A stretch of 45,771 nucleotides of DNA from Bifidobacterium jacchi (GTDB lineage: Bacteria; Actinomycetota; Actinomycetes; Actinomycetales; Bifidobacteriaceae). Where the stretch lies: NCBI RefSeq assembly GCF_009078285.1, contig NZ_RQSP01000004.1, forward strand, positions 29,454 through 75,224. The letters run 5' to 3'. Numbering within the stretch: position 1 is the stretch's first letter; each line of letters opens with the position of its first letter. Both the position numbers and the translations under genes were made by a program. Shown in pieces: positions 8,330 to 16,008 of the stretch. The notes beneath the pieces are model-generated. The model saw only the letters and a program-made list of their open reading frames with translations. It did not search any database and was not told the DNA's origin.

Positions 8330-8375
8330 GCCCCTTACCGCAGCCGCAGTCAGCAGTGCGGTTGCGGCAAGGGGC
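8330..8375. terminator. Terminator between surface-protein gene and brnA
   Basis: GCCCCTT-A-CCGCA-G-CCGCA pairs with TGCGG-T-TGCGG-C-AAGGGGC (8330-8375) around an 8-nt loop. It lies between two converging genes, so it probably serves both. No strong T-tract. Confidence 0.6.
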
Positions 8376-8395
8376 GGCCTTCCATCGTTCGCGGG

Positions 8396-8680
8396 TCAGG
8401 AGTGAACGGACTCGCGTTTGTGCATGGTGCGCAGTCGGTCGGCGATCCATGTGTTGACGACCGCGTTGCGGCTGATCGCCAGTTCGGCGGCCTCGTCGTC
8501 CAGTTCGCTGACCATCCATGCGGGCATCGTCAGCGTGATGCGCTTCTCCAGCGGGGGATGGTGCTCGACCATGGGATGCTCCAGATCGACGTAGTTGAGG
8601 ATGTCCTCACCGTTGTCGAACATCTCCTCTAGCTGGTCGCTGGTAATCGACTTCGCATCGGGCTTAATCCTGGCTGTCAT
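8396..8680 (-). CDS. brnA: BrnA-type antitoxin (ribbon-helix-helix)
   Basis: Antitoxin and autorepressor of a type II BrnT/BrnA module. It binds and neutralises the BrnT ribonuclease and its own promoter. The 94-residue protein has an acidic N-terminal toxin-contact part (DQLEEMFDNGEDILNYVDLE) and a C-terminal CopG-like ribbon-helix-helix (KRITLTMPAWMVSELDDEAA then AISRNAVVNTWIADRL). Its ATG overlaps the restored end of brnT by 17 nt, the usual toxin-first order of this family. The antitoxin is intact while the toxin frame is broken, a common state of decaying toxin-antitoxin loci. Confidence 0.9.
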   Translation of the reverse strand: MTARIKPDAKSITSDQLEEMFDNGEDILNYVDLEHPMVEHHPPLEKRITLTMPAWMVSELDDEAAELAISRNAVVNTWIADRLRTMHKRESVHS

Positions 8681-8934
8681 AGTATGCCTCCTCGTTCTTT
8701 CGCGACCTGCGTACGGATATGATGCGGATGCGTTTGCCGCGCTTGGTGGTGATCGCCGTCCAGTGCTTGCCGTCGATCATGCCGAGCACGATGAAGCGCG
8801 TCGTCGTGCTCGGGATTCGCAGCGGTCGGCGTCACCGTCTTCGAGTTGTCCCACATGCGCTGGGCCTGCTCGAAGTCGATGCCGTGCTTGGCAAGGTTCT
8901 TCGCGCTCTTCGCCGGATCGTATTCGAATTCCAT
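8664..8934 (-). pseudogene. brnT: BrnT-type toxin, frameshifted
   Basis: BrnT is a RelE-fold ribonuclease that stops translation. The first 45 or so codons (MEFEYDPAKSAKNLAKHGID, then FEQAQRMWD) are typical. After about position 8810 the frame runs into an unrelated Arg/His-rich tail. The next frame continues with RFIVLGMIDGKHWTAITT, KRGKRIRIISVRRSRKNEE and YYDSQD, exactly the family's second half, ending at a stop at 8664-8666. So one base too many (or two missing) lies at about 8795-8812. ATG 8934 follows AGGAGG. Either a real loss-of-function mutation or a sequencing error. Confidence 0.85.
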
Positions 8935-9112
8935 CAAACCTCCTATTAACATCTATTGTACATCAATATGACATCAATATTGCATCTCGTCATGCAATAA
9001 GCTGCGTGGCGGTGATCGCAGCGCGGCGGGGTGATGCTGGGCGGATGACGAACGTTGATGTCGGAGCGGTGAGATTCAAGGTTGAATTTAAAAGCGGGAA
9101 AGAACGGTCATC

Positions 9113-9296
9113 TCCCGAATTATGTTCTCGGATTATGCTCACTGGGATCGTTTCAGTGATTGTCTTGTTCGAGCGGATCGTTTCAGCGATCATAATTCGG
9201 GAATCGGGCCCATTGCTCCCGAATCTTGTTCACTGAGCGGCCGACAGCGATCACAATTCGGGAGATCGGCCATCGATTCCCGAATTTCGTTCGCTG
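9113..9296. repeat. Inverted repeats of TCCCGAATT...TTCACTG
   Basis: Forward copies start at 9113, 9217 (TCCCGAATCTTGTTCACTG) and 9278 (TCCCGAATTTCGTTCGCTG). Inverse copies are CAGCGATCATAATTCGGGA (9184-9202) and CAGCGATCACAATTCGGGA (9245-9263). A degenerate pair sits at about 9130-9175. Copies 9217 and 9245 form one 47-nt palindrome, and 9113 and 9184 enclose a 90-nt one. Confidence 0.65.
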
Positions 9297-9345
9297 GAGA
9301 GCGCCTCGCTACACCTTTCGCTGTGCCTTTCATCGTGCCTTTCGC

Positions 9346-9737
9346 CATCGTGTGCATTCAACGTATGTCGCGTGGACTATCCGTGGGCATCGTGTGCATG
9401 GAACGTATGTTGTCGAATGCATTGTGTGCATGGAACGGATATGTGGAGGCATGGAACGCGCGCTTCGTGTACGTCGTATGCACACGATCGCGTAAACGTA
9501 CGTCCTATGCACACGATCAGCAGCGTCTTATGTACGTGGCATGCACTCGATCGACGGCTTGACGCGGACGGGAAGACTCACGGCGCCCCGTTATGTACGT
9601 GACATGCACACGGTCAAAGGCCTGCAACGGCCAAGCGGGCCTATTGCATCCTCGTTAGGTACGTTCCATGCATACGATGACTGCAAGGTGCGCGCGTGCG
9701 CTCCGGCCGTGTTCGGATACGCTCCATGCACACGATG
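9346..9737. repeat. Nine copies of a 22-bp repeat in two orientations
   Basis: Three copies read CATCGTGTGCATGGAACGTA (9346, 9388, 9420). Six read the reverse, TACGTTCCATGCACACGATG or close variants (9467, 9496, 9530, 9593, 9657, 9715). The invariant core is ATGCACACGAT. Spacing is irregular (29-64 nt), unlike a CRISPR array. Copies 3 and 4 face each other, so the first six can pair as a nested palindrome. It ends about 270 bp from the left attachment site. Confidence 0.75.
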
Positions 9738-9978
9738 ACTACAGAGGGATGGCGAAGGGATAGGGCCGAGCAGCCAGTTTTGCCGATCATTGACCGCCTG
9801 ACAAGGAGATTGACACGAGGAGACTGACATGAGGAGATTGACGGCGAACCTGACTGTAACAAAGGCGTCCAGTGTGATGAATGATCGTGGTGGGATGGAT
9901 CTCGAGTGTTGCTTGCACAGGTTTGCCCATATGTTGTCCGCAATCAGCGACGGCGTCAAGATGGCCGGGAAACGAAAA

Positions 9979-10006
9979 ATGCTAGGAACCTTGTGGTTCC
10001 TAGCAT
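9979..10006 (-). terminator. Former tRNA-fMet terminator, displaced
   Basis: ATGCTAGGAACC pairs with GGTTCCTAGCAT around TTGT. On the minus strand it is followed by a U-run (GAAAAA on plus, 9973-9978). It lies just beyond the left attachment repeat and resembles the hairpin beside the intact tRNA (17953-17984), differing in several paired bases. It is probably the host tRNA's original terminator. Confidence 0.7.
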
Positions 10007-10010
10007 CTGA

Positions 10011-10060
10011 CCAGTAGCGGGGCATGGATTTGAACCATGGACCTCTGGGTTATGAGCCCA
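10011..10060. other. attL, 50-bp direct repeat with tRNA-fMet 3' part
   Basis: Identical over 50 bp to 17986-18035. It contains the 3' part of the initiator tRNA from the anticodon loop (GGGTTATGAGCCCA on plus) to the discriminator, but the 5' half is missing here. This is the left boundary of the integrated element. Confidence 0.93.
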
Positions 10061-10162
10061 CGTTTTCTTATGTTGTTCTAAATTGGTATTGTCTAGTATA
10101 CATTGAGACAATGGCTTAAAATGCGGCGTGTTGCGTGATTTAAGTTGGTCTTGATTGGTGTG

Positions 10163-10206
10163 TTTGTCCAACTTTTGTCCAGAAAATCTGTGTCCAGATT
10201 TGTCCA
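10163..10206. promoter_or_regulatory. Probable integrase arm-type sites, left end
   Basis: Four direct copies of TTTGTCCA or TGTGTCCA at 10163, 10174, 10189 and 10199, between attL and the integrase gene. The same word occurs twice at the other end (17897 and 17908) with the same 11-bp step. Lambda-type integrases bind such arm repeats; that role is inferred. Confidence 0.55.
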
Positions 10207-10246
10207 AATCTGGTAGGATGAAAGCATCTACAAAGGAGGTGCCGGG

Positions 10247-11467
10247 ATGGCGAAGCGGGAAACGTCAGGACAGATCACCGAGTTGGAGCGCGGCCGCAGG
10301 TACTCTATCCGCGTACGTCTTGCACCGGATGAAACCCACAAGTCGTGGCATTGGTCGAAGTCGCGCAAGGTCAACGGCAACAAAGCTGAAGCAACGGCTG
10401 CCTTGGTGACATACAAGCAGGAACTCGAAGACGAGCGCTCCGGCAAGAACGTAACGGTACGCGAGTATGCCGAAGCGTTTCAAGCAAATCGCAAGGCGCT
10501 GGGCAAGGTATCCAATCTAACCATCGAGCGTGACCAGCACGAAATCGACCGTATTGTGAGATTCCTTGGAAACGTTCGGGTAACTGATCTCGACTCGCAA
10601 AAAATCGAGAACGCTTACCTGCGCATGGCTGAACAAGACGGAGCTTCGCCGGATGCCATCCATAAAGTGCATATGAAGCTATCGCAGATCATGCGTAAAG
10701 CCTTCTTGGACGAGCTGATAGACCGTAACCCGTGCGACGCCGTGGAAGGCATCAAGCGCCCGAAGGTGAGCCAGCAAAAGCGCAAAGAGACGCGAATCAC
10801 CAAGGAGCTGGCTCTAGCATTCGTCCGCAAGATCAAGCAAGAACCGCAGGACGGTCGAATCGTGGCGGTCTGGCTAGGAGTCGCCACCGGACTGCGGCGC
10901 GGGGAGGCGTTAGCGTTGGTCTGGGATGATGTTGATTTCGATGGTGCACGTTTGCGCATCCGCAAGCAGTTCGGCAAAGAGAAGGTACTTAAGGATCCCA
11001 AGACGGCCAAATCGCGCCGTACGATTTCGATAGACAGCCAGACTGTAGAGTTTCTAAATCAGTGGAAGGCGAAACAGCGGACTTTGTTCGAGTCGGCTGG
11101 AATCAGGCAACAATCCAGCTCTCCGGTATGCAGTAACGAACTATGTGACTTCCTCGATCCTGACAACTTCAGCAGATGGCGCAGGAAGTTCTTCGTTAAG
11201 GAAGGTCTTGCGCACTATGCCAACGAAACCACGTATGTCGACAAACGTGGAATCGAGCGAGTGAAACAATCCGGCTACGTGGGTCCTAACTTCCATGCAC
11301 TCCGTCGCGCTCAAGCTACGCTACTGGTTGCCGGTGGTGTGGACCCAAAGACAGTGCAAGCCCGACTGGGGCACGAAAGTTTTGATACGACACTGAATAT
11401 CTATGCTGAAGAAGTTGGTGAGAATGACCGTCTAGCCGCCGACTTTATGGGTAACCTTCTTGCATAA
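10247..11467 (+). CDS. int: Tyrosine site-specific integrase
   Basis: A 406-residue phage-type integrase that would recombine the 50-bp att repeats to insert or excise the element. An N-terminal arm-binding domain (about 1-65) is followed by a SAM-like core-binding domain (70-170) and the catalytic domain. Catalytic residues are all present: Arg217 (ATGLRRGEAL), a Lys in the KTAKSRRTIS hairpin, His350/Arg353 (HALRR), His376 (LGHES) and the nucleophile Tyr386 (IYAEE). AAAGGAGG lies upstream of ATG 10247. It is placed directly next to attL and transcribed inward. The ending is intact, so the gene should be active. Confidence 0.96.
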   Translation: MAKRETSGQITELERGRRYSIRVRLAPDETHKSWHWSKSRKVNGNKAEATAALVTYKQELEDERSGKNVTVREYAEAFQANRKALGKVSNLTIERDQHEIDRIVRFLGNVRVTDLDSQKIENAYLRMAEQDGASPDAIHKVHMKLSQIMRKAFLDELIDRNPCDAVEGIKRPKVSQQKRKETRITKELALAFVRKIKQEPQDGRIVAVWLGVATGLRRGEALALVWDDVDFDGARLRIRKQFGKEKVLKDPKTAKSRRTISIDSQTVEFLNQWKAKQRTLFESAGIRQQSSSPVCSNELCDFLDPDNFSRWRRKFFVKEGLAHYANETTYVDKRGIERVKQSGYVGPNFHALRRAQATLLVAGGVDPKTVQARLGHESFDTTLNIYAEEVGENDRLAADFMGNLLA

Positions 11468-11479
11468 AAATGGTTTGAT

Positions 11480-11505
11480 GGGGCAGCGATTATAACCGTT
11501 GCCCC
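11480..11505. terminator. Terminator between int and the methyltransferase gene
   Basis: GGGGCAGCG (11480-11488) pairs with CGTTGCCCC (11497-11505) around an 8-nt loop, between two converging genes. It probably works for both directions. Confidence 0.65.
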
Positions 11506-11517
11506 AACAACAATTCC

Positions 11518-12966
11518 TTAGAGAGAGACCGGTAGGGACATAAGTTCTCTCGGTTCTAGTTTTTTTAATCCGCCTCCATACTCGCGTCCTCCTTTGATGA
11601 GCACATCGGCGGGAATGCTGTTCAAGGTTTCGCACATATTATCAAGTTCTATGTCGGACATCGAAGTTTGAGGATATAGGCCTAAGTATGTGTTGGTCAT
11701 CGTTGCGTTTGATCGGTTTCTGATAAACCTAAAAGGTGTTTTCTCAGAGCGACTCATATAGGTGCAAATGATGGGTGCCGAGTCTGCCCTACCAATTGAA
11801 TACCATGGAGTTCGGTGCCTAAGAATATAACCGTTTCTGATTTTTTCTGGGCACCTGTCAAGATACTTTCGTACAGGTGAGGGGAGCTCTGAATAACTAG
11901 AAGACTTAGGTATATTCAGTAATGCGGAATTAGATTCCTGAGGCCATCCGGACTCGTCTGATGTGACTTCTGACAAGTGGAAGGTCCTAGGCGAAGGCAG
12001 TATAGGCGCTAGCCATTCATCTGATATTCCTTCTTCATGCCATTCGTTACGTGGACGAATAAAGAAAGAATTACTGCCAGTAGCAATGCCTCGCTTGGCT
12101 TTAAAGTAATCTCCAAGTACTTGGCTATTGGTTTTAGCTTGACCTGTATAGTCCTCAAGATGCTGCCATTTTGATAAGTTTGATAAATTCTGCAAAGGGA
12201 TTGTTACCGTCTTACGAGGAGATTGAAAATCACCGTAGGTGAAGACGGCACTTGAATTGGAGCTGGGTTTTTTCTTGCGAATGATTGCAACACAGGAGGT
12301 GACTAATGCATCGTCAAATTGAAGGTTTTCGGGGTCGAAGAAATGGATGCGTTCAAGTGAAACTGTCTGCGTCAGGAATTTACGAATGGGTGAACCGTAA
12401 TTAACTGAAAAAAGTTCTGAGGGGATAAGCCATGACCCCACTCCATCCTCCTTTAGCATGCCTGTTCCAGTCAATAGGAAATATGCATGAAGTCCTGCCA
12501 GGCCCGAAAGACAAACGCCAGAGAAATTAGTGGTGAGCTGAGAGTAAAAGTGTTTCTCCGACAATGAGAGATGATGATGTCGTGAATATGGCGGATTGGA
12601 GATTATGGCATCGAACTGCCGTGATTCCATTGATGCGTAGTCAAAGAAATCATTATTTATGATTTGGCAGGCATCACTTGACCACAACTCTTGTGCTGTT
12701 TTGTACAGCCGGGGATCTTTTTCAACTCCGGTTATTCTAAATTGATCAGATATTGACAGAAGTGCGGAAATGAATGCACCAGTGCCGCATGAAGGTTCGA
12801 GTACAGAGGCGTCCTTCCTTATGCGTGAAAAAAGATCTTTGGCAATAGCGAGAGCCAAAGAATATGGCGTAGCAAACTGACCGCGTTCATTGCGCTCTTC
12901 TTGGGAATGAGAAGAGTCAAATAGCTCTTGCTCTTTTTGTCTGGCTAGTTCGTTCTTATTGCGCAT
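11518..12966 (-). CDS. N6-adenine DNA methyltransferase of the R-M pair
   Basis: The modification enzyme that would protect the sequence cut by the adjacent endonuclease. The 482-residue protein has the gamma-class order: motif X GQFATP (29-34), SAM-binding motif I VLEPSCGTGAF (55-65), catalytic motif IV NPPY (124-127), then a target-recognition domain of about 250 residues (PFRFIRNRSNATMTNTYLG). It resembles the Eco57I/SalI/XamI-type adenine methyltransferases. ATG 12966 is chosen because it overlaps the upstream endonuclease stop by 11 nt and lies just before the conserved region. No good ribosome site is seen, so translation is probably coupled. Base composition is clearly AT-richer than the chromosome. 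Target GTCGAC is inferred from the partner only. Confidence 0.93.
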   Translation of the reverse strand: MRNKNELARQKEQELFDSSHSQEERNERGQFATPYSLALAIAKDLFSRIRKDASVLEPSCGTGAFISALLSISDQFRITGVEKDPRLYKTAQELWSSDACQIINNDFFDYASMESRQFDAIISNPPYSRHHHLSLSEKHFYSQLTTNFSGVCLSGLAGLHAYFLLTGTGMLKEDGVGSWLIPSELFSVNYGSPIRKFLTQTVSLERIHFFDPENLQFDDALVTSCVAIIRKKKPSSNSSAVFTYGDFQSPRKTVTIPLQNLSNLSKWQHLEDYTGQAKTNSQVLGDYFKAKRGIATGSNSFFIRPRNEWHEEGISDEWLAPILPSPRTFHLSEVTSDESGWPQESNSALLNIPKSSSYSELPSPVRKYLDRCPEKIRNGYILRHRTPWYSIGRADSAPIICTYMSRSEKTPFRFIRNRSNATMTNTYLGLYPQTSMSDIELDNMCETLNSIPADVLIKGGREYGGGLKKLEPRELMSLPVSL

Positions 12967-13915
12967 AGGGTACCAACTCATCAAAGTCTTCGATACGATG
13001 TTCCCAAATCCAATCCATATGGTTAGCTGCTTCGTATCCGAGATAGGTGGCTTCAAAGTAACCGCAAAGGAAAAGATAAAGGGTTACATCTCCATAGGTG
13101 CCACGAAGCTGAGATACCTTTGTATCTTCTTCCTTTCTGCGCTTGTTAGTGTTTGTGGCATCCCCAGCGCACTTGCATTCAATCAGTAGAGGGCGGGTGG
13201 AATTAAATGGCATGATTGCCATGTCAACGGGGGTATTGACCATACCGTCCGACTCGTCTGTGGCGTTTTTGTACATACTGACGTTTTTGTGGTGGCTATA
13301 TGTGCCGGGCTTCATGTCAAAAGCCTGTATTGAGGGGTTTTCAACTCGTAGGTATCCTCGAGCATTTAGGTATGTGTCGAGTTTGGACAATTGCCGATGC
13401 TCTTGTTCGTTTCGGATTAGTGGGTCAGTCAAAGAGCCGCACAAACGATCTCCGGCAACGCAGGAAGCGATTTCTATTTCTCGTTCTGAAGGGCGAGTTC
13501 CTTCCTTAAGCCATGCGCAAAGCTGGGTGTCGATCAGATGCCTAAGGACCGGAATGATACGTCTAATAGCTTCTCGGCGCTGTAGGCGAGAACGTCCTCG
13601 CGGGACACTCCCCTTTTCCATAGACTGCACAATCGTCTTGCTGACTTGAGCGAGACCGGCGAGCCTCTCACGGGCGATGGGCGGGGCGCAAAACATGCGC
13701 GCTATCGCAAGGTCTTCAGGATTGTCCCAGAGATATTGTTCGGTGAGAGCGCGGAGATAGTCGGTATCGTTTAAAAGGCGTTGGACGCCTTCAATGCATT
13801 CACCGCGTGCGGATTGGTACGTGCTTGGAGCGTAGTTGAAGAACCAATCGTTGTACTGCAAGATCGATGCTTGTGTATCCTCGTTCCAGCGGTTGGGCTT
13901 GTCCGCATTGATCAC
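12956..13915 (-). CDS. XamI-family type II restriction endonuclease
   Basis: A 319-residue protein that matches, from memory of the family, XamI-like enzymes, whose prototype cuts GTCGAC. The C-terminal block LLIECKCAGDATNTNKRRKE, then SQLRGTYGDVTLYLFLCGYF and DWIWEHRIEDF, is the family signature. The likely PD-(D/E)xK centre is Asp231 (TPVDMAI) with Glu246 and Lys248 (ECK). The start is GTG 13915, with GGAGG five bases upstream. The endonuclease is read before its methyltransferase with an 11-nt overlap, so some delay control is likely needed. A 10-bp palindrome TACCATGGTA at 13964-13973 upstream is a candidate operator. GTCGAC sites occur inside the element itself (about 11237 and 17126). 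Specificity remains inferred. Confidence 0.88.
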   Translation of the reverse strand: MINADKPNRWNEDTQASILQYNDWFFNYAPSTYQSARGECIEGVQRLLNDTDYLRALTEQYLWDNPEDLAIARMFCAPPIARERLAGLAQVSKTIVQSMEKGSVPRGRSRLQRREAIRRIIPVLRHLIDTQLCAWLKEGTRPSEREIEIASCVAGDRLCGSLTDPLIRNEQEHRQLSKLDTYLNARGYLRVENPSIQAFDMKPGTYSHHKNVSMYKNATDESDGMVNTPVDMAIMPFNSTRPLLIECKCAGDATNTNKRRKEEDTKVSQLRGTYGDVTLYLFLCGYFEATYLGYEAANHMDWIWEHRIEDFDELVPYAQ

Positions 13916-14094
13916 AAGTACCTCCCTGATATTTCGGATATCTTAGCCGTAGGGCAAATCGATTACCATGGTATCGGTTGGGTTCGTCGGAGTTCTCCGG
14001 CGGTTAATACGCCCATAGCTGAATCGAACAAACGTTCGATTGTTGATGTATCCTTAAACTGTGCGTGGCGGTGCACAGAAAGGAAACGTCGGCT

Positions 14095-14247
14095 ATGGCG
14101 AAACGTAACTCTAAGTAAACTTCACCGGAGATTGCAAAAGCTGCGTCTGCTGCTCTTCGCGATGGTCGTTCGAGTGCTCGAACCAAATCGTTAGCGGCAT
14201 CAGCTCTTTCGCAGGCTCCGCCGAAGAAGAAACCGAAGAAGAAGTAA
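14095..14247 (+). pseudogene. Small basic protein gene with in-frame stop at codon 8
   Basis: An open frame of 51 codons starts MAKRNSK, meets TAA at 14116-14118 (codon 8), then continues in the same frame TSPEIAKAASAALRDGRSSA, then RTKSLAASALSQAPPKKKPK and a final KK stop. Small proteins of this pattern (basic start, SPxVAxKAS, KSxAASALSQ, Lys-rich end) are widespread on bacterial chromosomes and mobile elements with unknown function. AAAGGAAA precedes the ATG. The conserved second half and Lys-rich tail argue that it was a gene until recently. The alternatives are stop read-through or a base error. It is the only plus-strand gene between int and the XRE regulator. Confidence 0.7.
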
Positions 14248-14268
14248 CGAAGTGGCCTGATCAAGGAA

Positions 14269-14290
14269 GACCCCGCAAGGTTGCGGGGTC
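14269..14290. terminator. Terminator hairpin GACCCCGC/GCGGGGTC
   Basis: GACCCCGC (14269-14276) pairs with GCGGGGTC (14283-14290). It lies directly after the HTH gene of the minus-strand operon and after the small plus-strand gene, so it separates them in both directions. Confidence 0.7.
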
Positions 14291-14296
14291 GGTAGC

Positions 14297-14524
14297 TTAC
14301 CGCTTACGCTTGGGCCATTTGACGGGGATGCCGCCGTTCTCGGTGACGAAGGCATTCAAAGCCGCGCTGGTGATGTAGTCCTTGCTCCCCACTCGGATTG
14401 AAGGAAGCGCATCCATCATCAGACGTGCCTTAGAACGGCCGACGCCGAATATTGATTGCAGATCAGGCACATCCAGAAACTGAGGGCGGTCAGCGGTACT
14501 GCTATCTGATGAGTTTTCAATCAT
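14297..14524 (-). CDS. Small HTH protein, probable excisionase
   Basis: A 75-residue DNA-binding protein with a winged-helix/MerR-like segment: FLDVPDLQSIFGVGRSKARL (helix-turn-helix), then IRVGSKDYITSAALNAFV, ending in the basic PKRKR. In elements of this type such proteins act as excisionase (Xis), steering the integrase toward excision, or as plasmid-style accessory factors. The start ATG overlaps the rep stop by 8 nt (ATGATTGA), so it is the last gene of the rep/tra operon and should be co-expressed with replication. Being away from int, it is called excisionase only with reserve. Confidence 0.7.
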   Translation of the reverse strand: MIENSSDSSTADRPQFLDVPDLQSIFGVGRSKARLMMDALPSIRVGSKDYITSAALNAFVTENGGIPVKWPKRKR

Positions 14525-15128
14525 GGTCGGCCTCCTTCTTGGGTTTATCGGTGTTCGTATGCCAGTACGACCAGATCACTTCACGACAGAACACCGTTTG
14601 TCGGGTGGCGAAATCCAACAGTTCCGAGTGCTCTTGCTCGCAGTGTTTAAGCAGGTCGTAATAACCTCGGATGCTGTTTTCGGCGACGAGGTTCACGATG
14701 GACATGGCTTCCTGCCTGTCGTCGTCGGGGATGGCGATCTTCTGCCAGTCGGCACCGTTGAAGGCCATAACGTCTTCAGGAGAGTACTGTGCCTTCTCGG
14801 GGTTGTCGAGATGGATAAGATAGCGTGCCATGCCGCGCGGGCTTTCCAGCCGAATGATGATCTCAGGGCCGTTGAACTGTTGGAAGAACCGCTGTGCGTT
14901 TCGACGCGTGGTGGTGTTCATCCACATCGCGATCACATGGCGGTGAGGCTTCTTCATTTCGCCAGTCTTAACATTGGCGATGTCTTGATCGTGTAGCGGG
15001 GATACGAGGATTTGCAGACCAGATAGTTGCATGAGCTCCTGCCAGTCGTCTGGACAACTGTCGCCGGGGTAAATTAGGCCAGCCCAATACCGGCCCTTTT
15101 CGTTCGGGTCGTTCTTTTTGTCAGGCAT
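14517..15128 (-). CDS. rep: Rolling-circle replication initiator (Rep_2/HUH type)
   Basis: A 203-residue replication protein of the pMV158/Rep_2 family. It nicks one strand at an origin and starts rolling-circle copying of the excised circle. Seen motifs: SPLHDQD (43-49), the metal-binding HUH motif KKPHRHVIA (His62 and His64), and the third motif YLIHLDNPEKAQY carrying the likely nicking tyrosine region. The length is typical for this family on small Gram-positive plasmids. It overlaps the translocase gene by 8 nt and the HTH gene by 8 nt. Actinomycete elements such as pSAM2 use other Rep families, so the pairing of Rep_2 with an FtsK transfer gene is notable. A replication origin was not recognised. 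Confidence 0.88.
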   Translation of the reverse strand: MPDKKNDPNEKGRYWAGLIYPGDSCPDDWQELMQLSGLQILVSPLHDQDIANVKTGEMKKPHRHVIAMWMNTTTRRNAQRFFQQFNGPEIIIRLESPRGMARYLIHLDNPEKAQYSPEDVMAFNGADWQKIAIPDDDRQEAMSIVNLVAENSIRGYYDLLKHCEQEHSELLDFATRQTVFCREVIWSYWHTNTDKPKKEADHD

Positions 15129-16008
15129 CTTCGTCCCTCATCTCACATCTCAACAGGGGGCGTCGTAGTAGCCCCCTGTATCCAGAAGTTGACGGCGTGG
15201 CCGGCACCGGGCTACCGCTACCGCTACGCCCGTTACCGTCCCCGCCTACTCGACGGAGAGCATGAATCTCTTCATCGGTGACAAACGGCACATGCAGATA
15301 TCGGACTTGGTTGGTCTCGGTATCCCACAGATAGCCGTCTCCTGGGCGTGTGAACGGGATTTGCCAAGGCCGGGCACCTCGCCGCACTGCGTCTTCGCCC
15401 ATAGCCATCACGGCCTCGCTCTTGGAGTTCAACCGCAACGCCAGTGTAGTAAGCAGCAGGCTCCGATATGGCAAGCTGATAGTCACTCGGGGATTTTGTG
15501 TGGCGACGACCACGGTGCAGTTCAGTGCGCGGGAGCGCGAAAGCGCCGACCGTACCAGTTCCACGCAGGCATCTGACTTCTTCTTGCTTGCGCCGGAACG
15601 AATCATGTCGGCTGCTTCGTCAATGACGAGTAGCCTGTGTGCTGCTTGGTTGTCGTTAAGAGAACGCAGTTTGCCGCGCCATTGTTGGGCTCGGGTGTCC
15701 ACGCCGGTATTGAAGTCTGCAAGCATAGTCTCGGCCTCATCAAGGTTGTAAGCTTTGCGATCGAGTACCTGCGCGTAGTTCTCGGCCTCCATGCCGGCTT
15801 TGAGGTCGATGAACCAGATTTCGCCGCCAGCGGCAGCCTCTTGCGCAATGATGTTTGCAAGCACGCTGCCTTTGCCACTGTTGCTTTCGCCGATGATAGC
15901 CAAATGTGCCGTGCGGGGCACGGAGACGTCAATCTTAGGGTTGGCAACCTCCAAGCCCAACACGTAGCGGCGACTCGGCTCGATACATTTATGCCGGGGC
16001 CAGATCAT
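15121..16008 (-). CDS. FtsK/SpoIIIE-like DNA translocase (Tra)
   Basis: A 295-residue P-loop ATPase of the FtsK/SpoIIIE/Tra class. In actinomycete elements one such protein moves double-stranded plasmid DNA between mycelial or neighbouring cells. Walker A is GESNSGKGS (40-48), Walker B LLVIDEAADM (126-135), followed by the family's SALSRSRALNCTVVVATQNP and ALRLNSKSEAVMAM. There are no membrane helices in the protein itself. The preceding gene encodes one and is joined by a 4-nt ATGA overlap, so the two probably form one machine. GGAGG precedes ATG 16008. It is short compared with TraB proteins, having only the motor domain and a Gly/Ser-rich tail. Conjugation is inferred, not shown. Confidence 0.88.
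   Translation of the reverse strand: MIWPRHKCIEPSRRYVLGLEVANPKIDVSVPRTAHLAIIGESNSGKGSVLANIIAQEAAAGGEIWFIDLKAGMEAENYAQVLDRKAYNLDEAETMLADFNTGVDTRAQQWRGKLRSLNDNQAAHRLLVIDEAADMIRSGASKKKSDACVELVRSALSRSRALNCTVVVATQNPRVTISLPYRSLLLTTLALRLNSKSEAVMAMGEDAVRRGARPWQIPFTRPGDGYLWDTETNQVRYLHVPFVTDEEIHALRRVGGDGNGRSGSGSPVPATPSTSGYRGLLRRPLLRCEMRDEDA

Larger units (their letters stand above)
8935..10010. other. Repeat-rich intergenic kilobase, no gene
   Basis: I find no supported gene. Open frames are short, full of repeated words and lack ribosome sites. Two repeat families fill it: inverted copies of TCCCGAATT (9113-9296) and nine copies of a 22-bp word (9346-9737). The right end is the old downstream flank of tRNA-fMet, now cut off from the tRNA by the integrated element. 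Confidence 0.6.

Noticed and set aside
8953-9600. Several short open frames of 60-210 codons
   Set aside because: They are built from the inverted repeats themselves, lack ribosome sites and show no coherent protein character.
9346-9737. CRISPR array
   Set aside because: Repeats are in both orientations, diverged and irregularly spaced, and no cas gene is nearby.
10017-10060. Second tRNA-Met gene
   Set aside because: Only the 3' half from the anticodon loop on is present; the 5' half and D arm are missing, so it is the attL copy.
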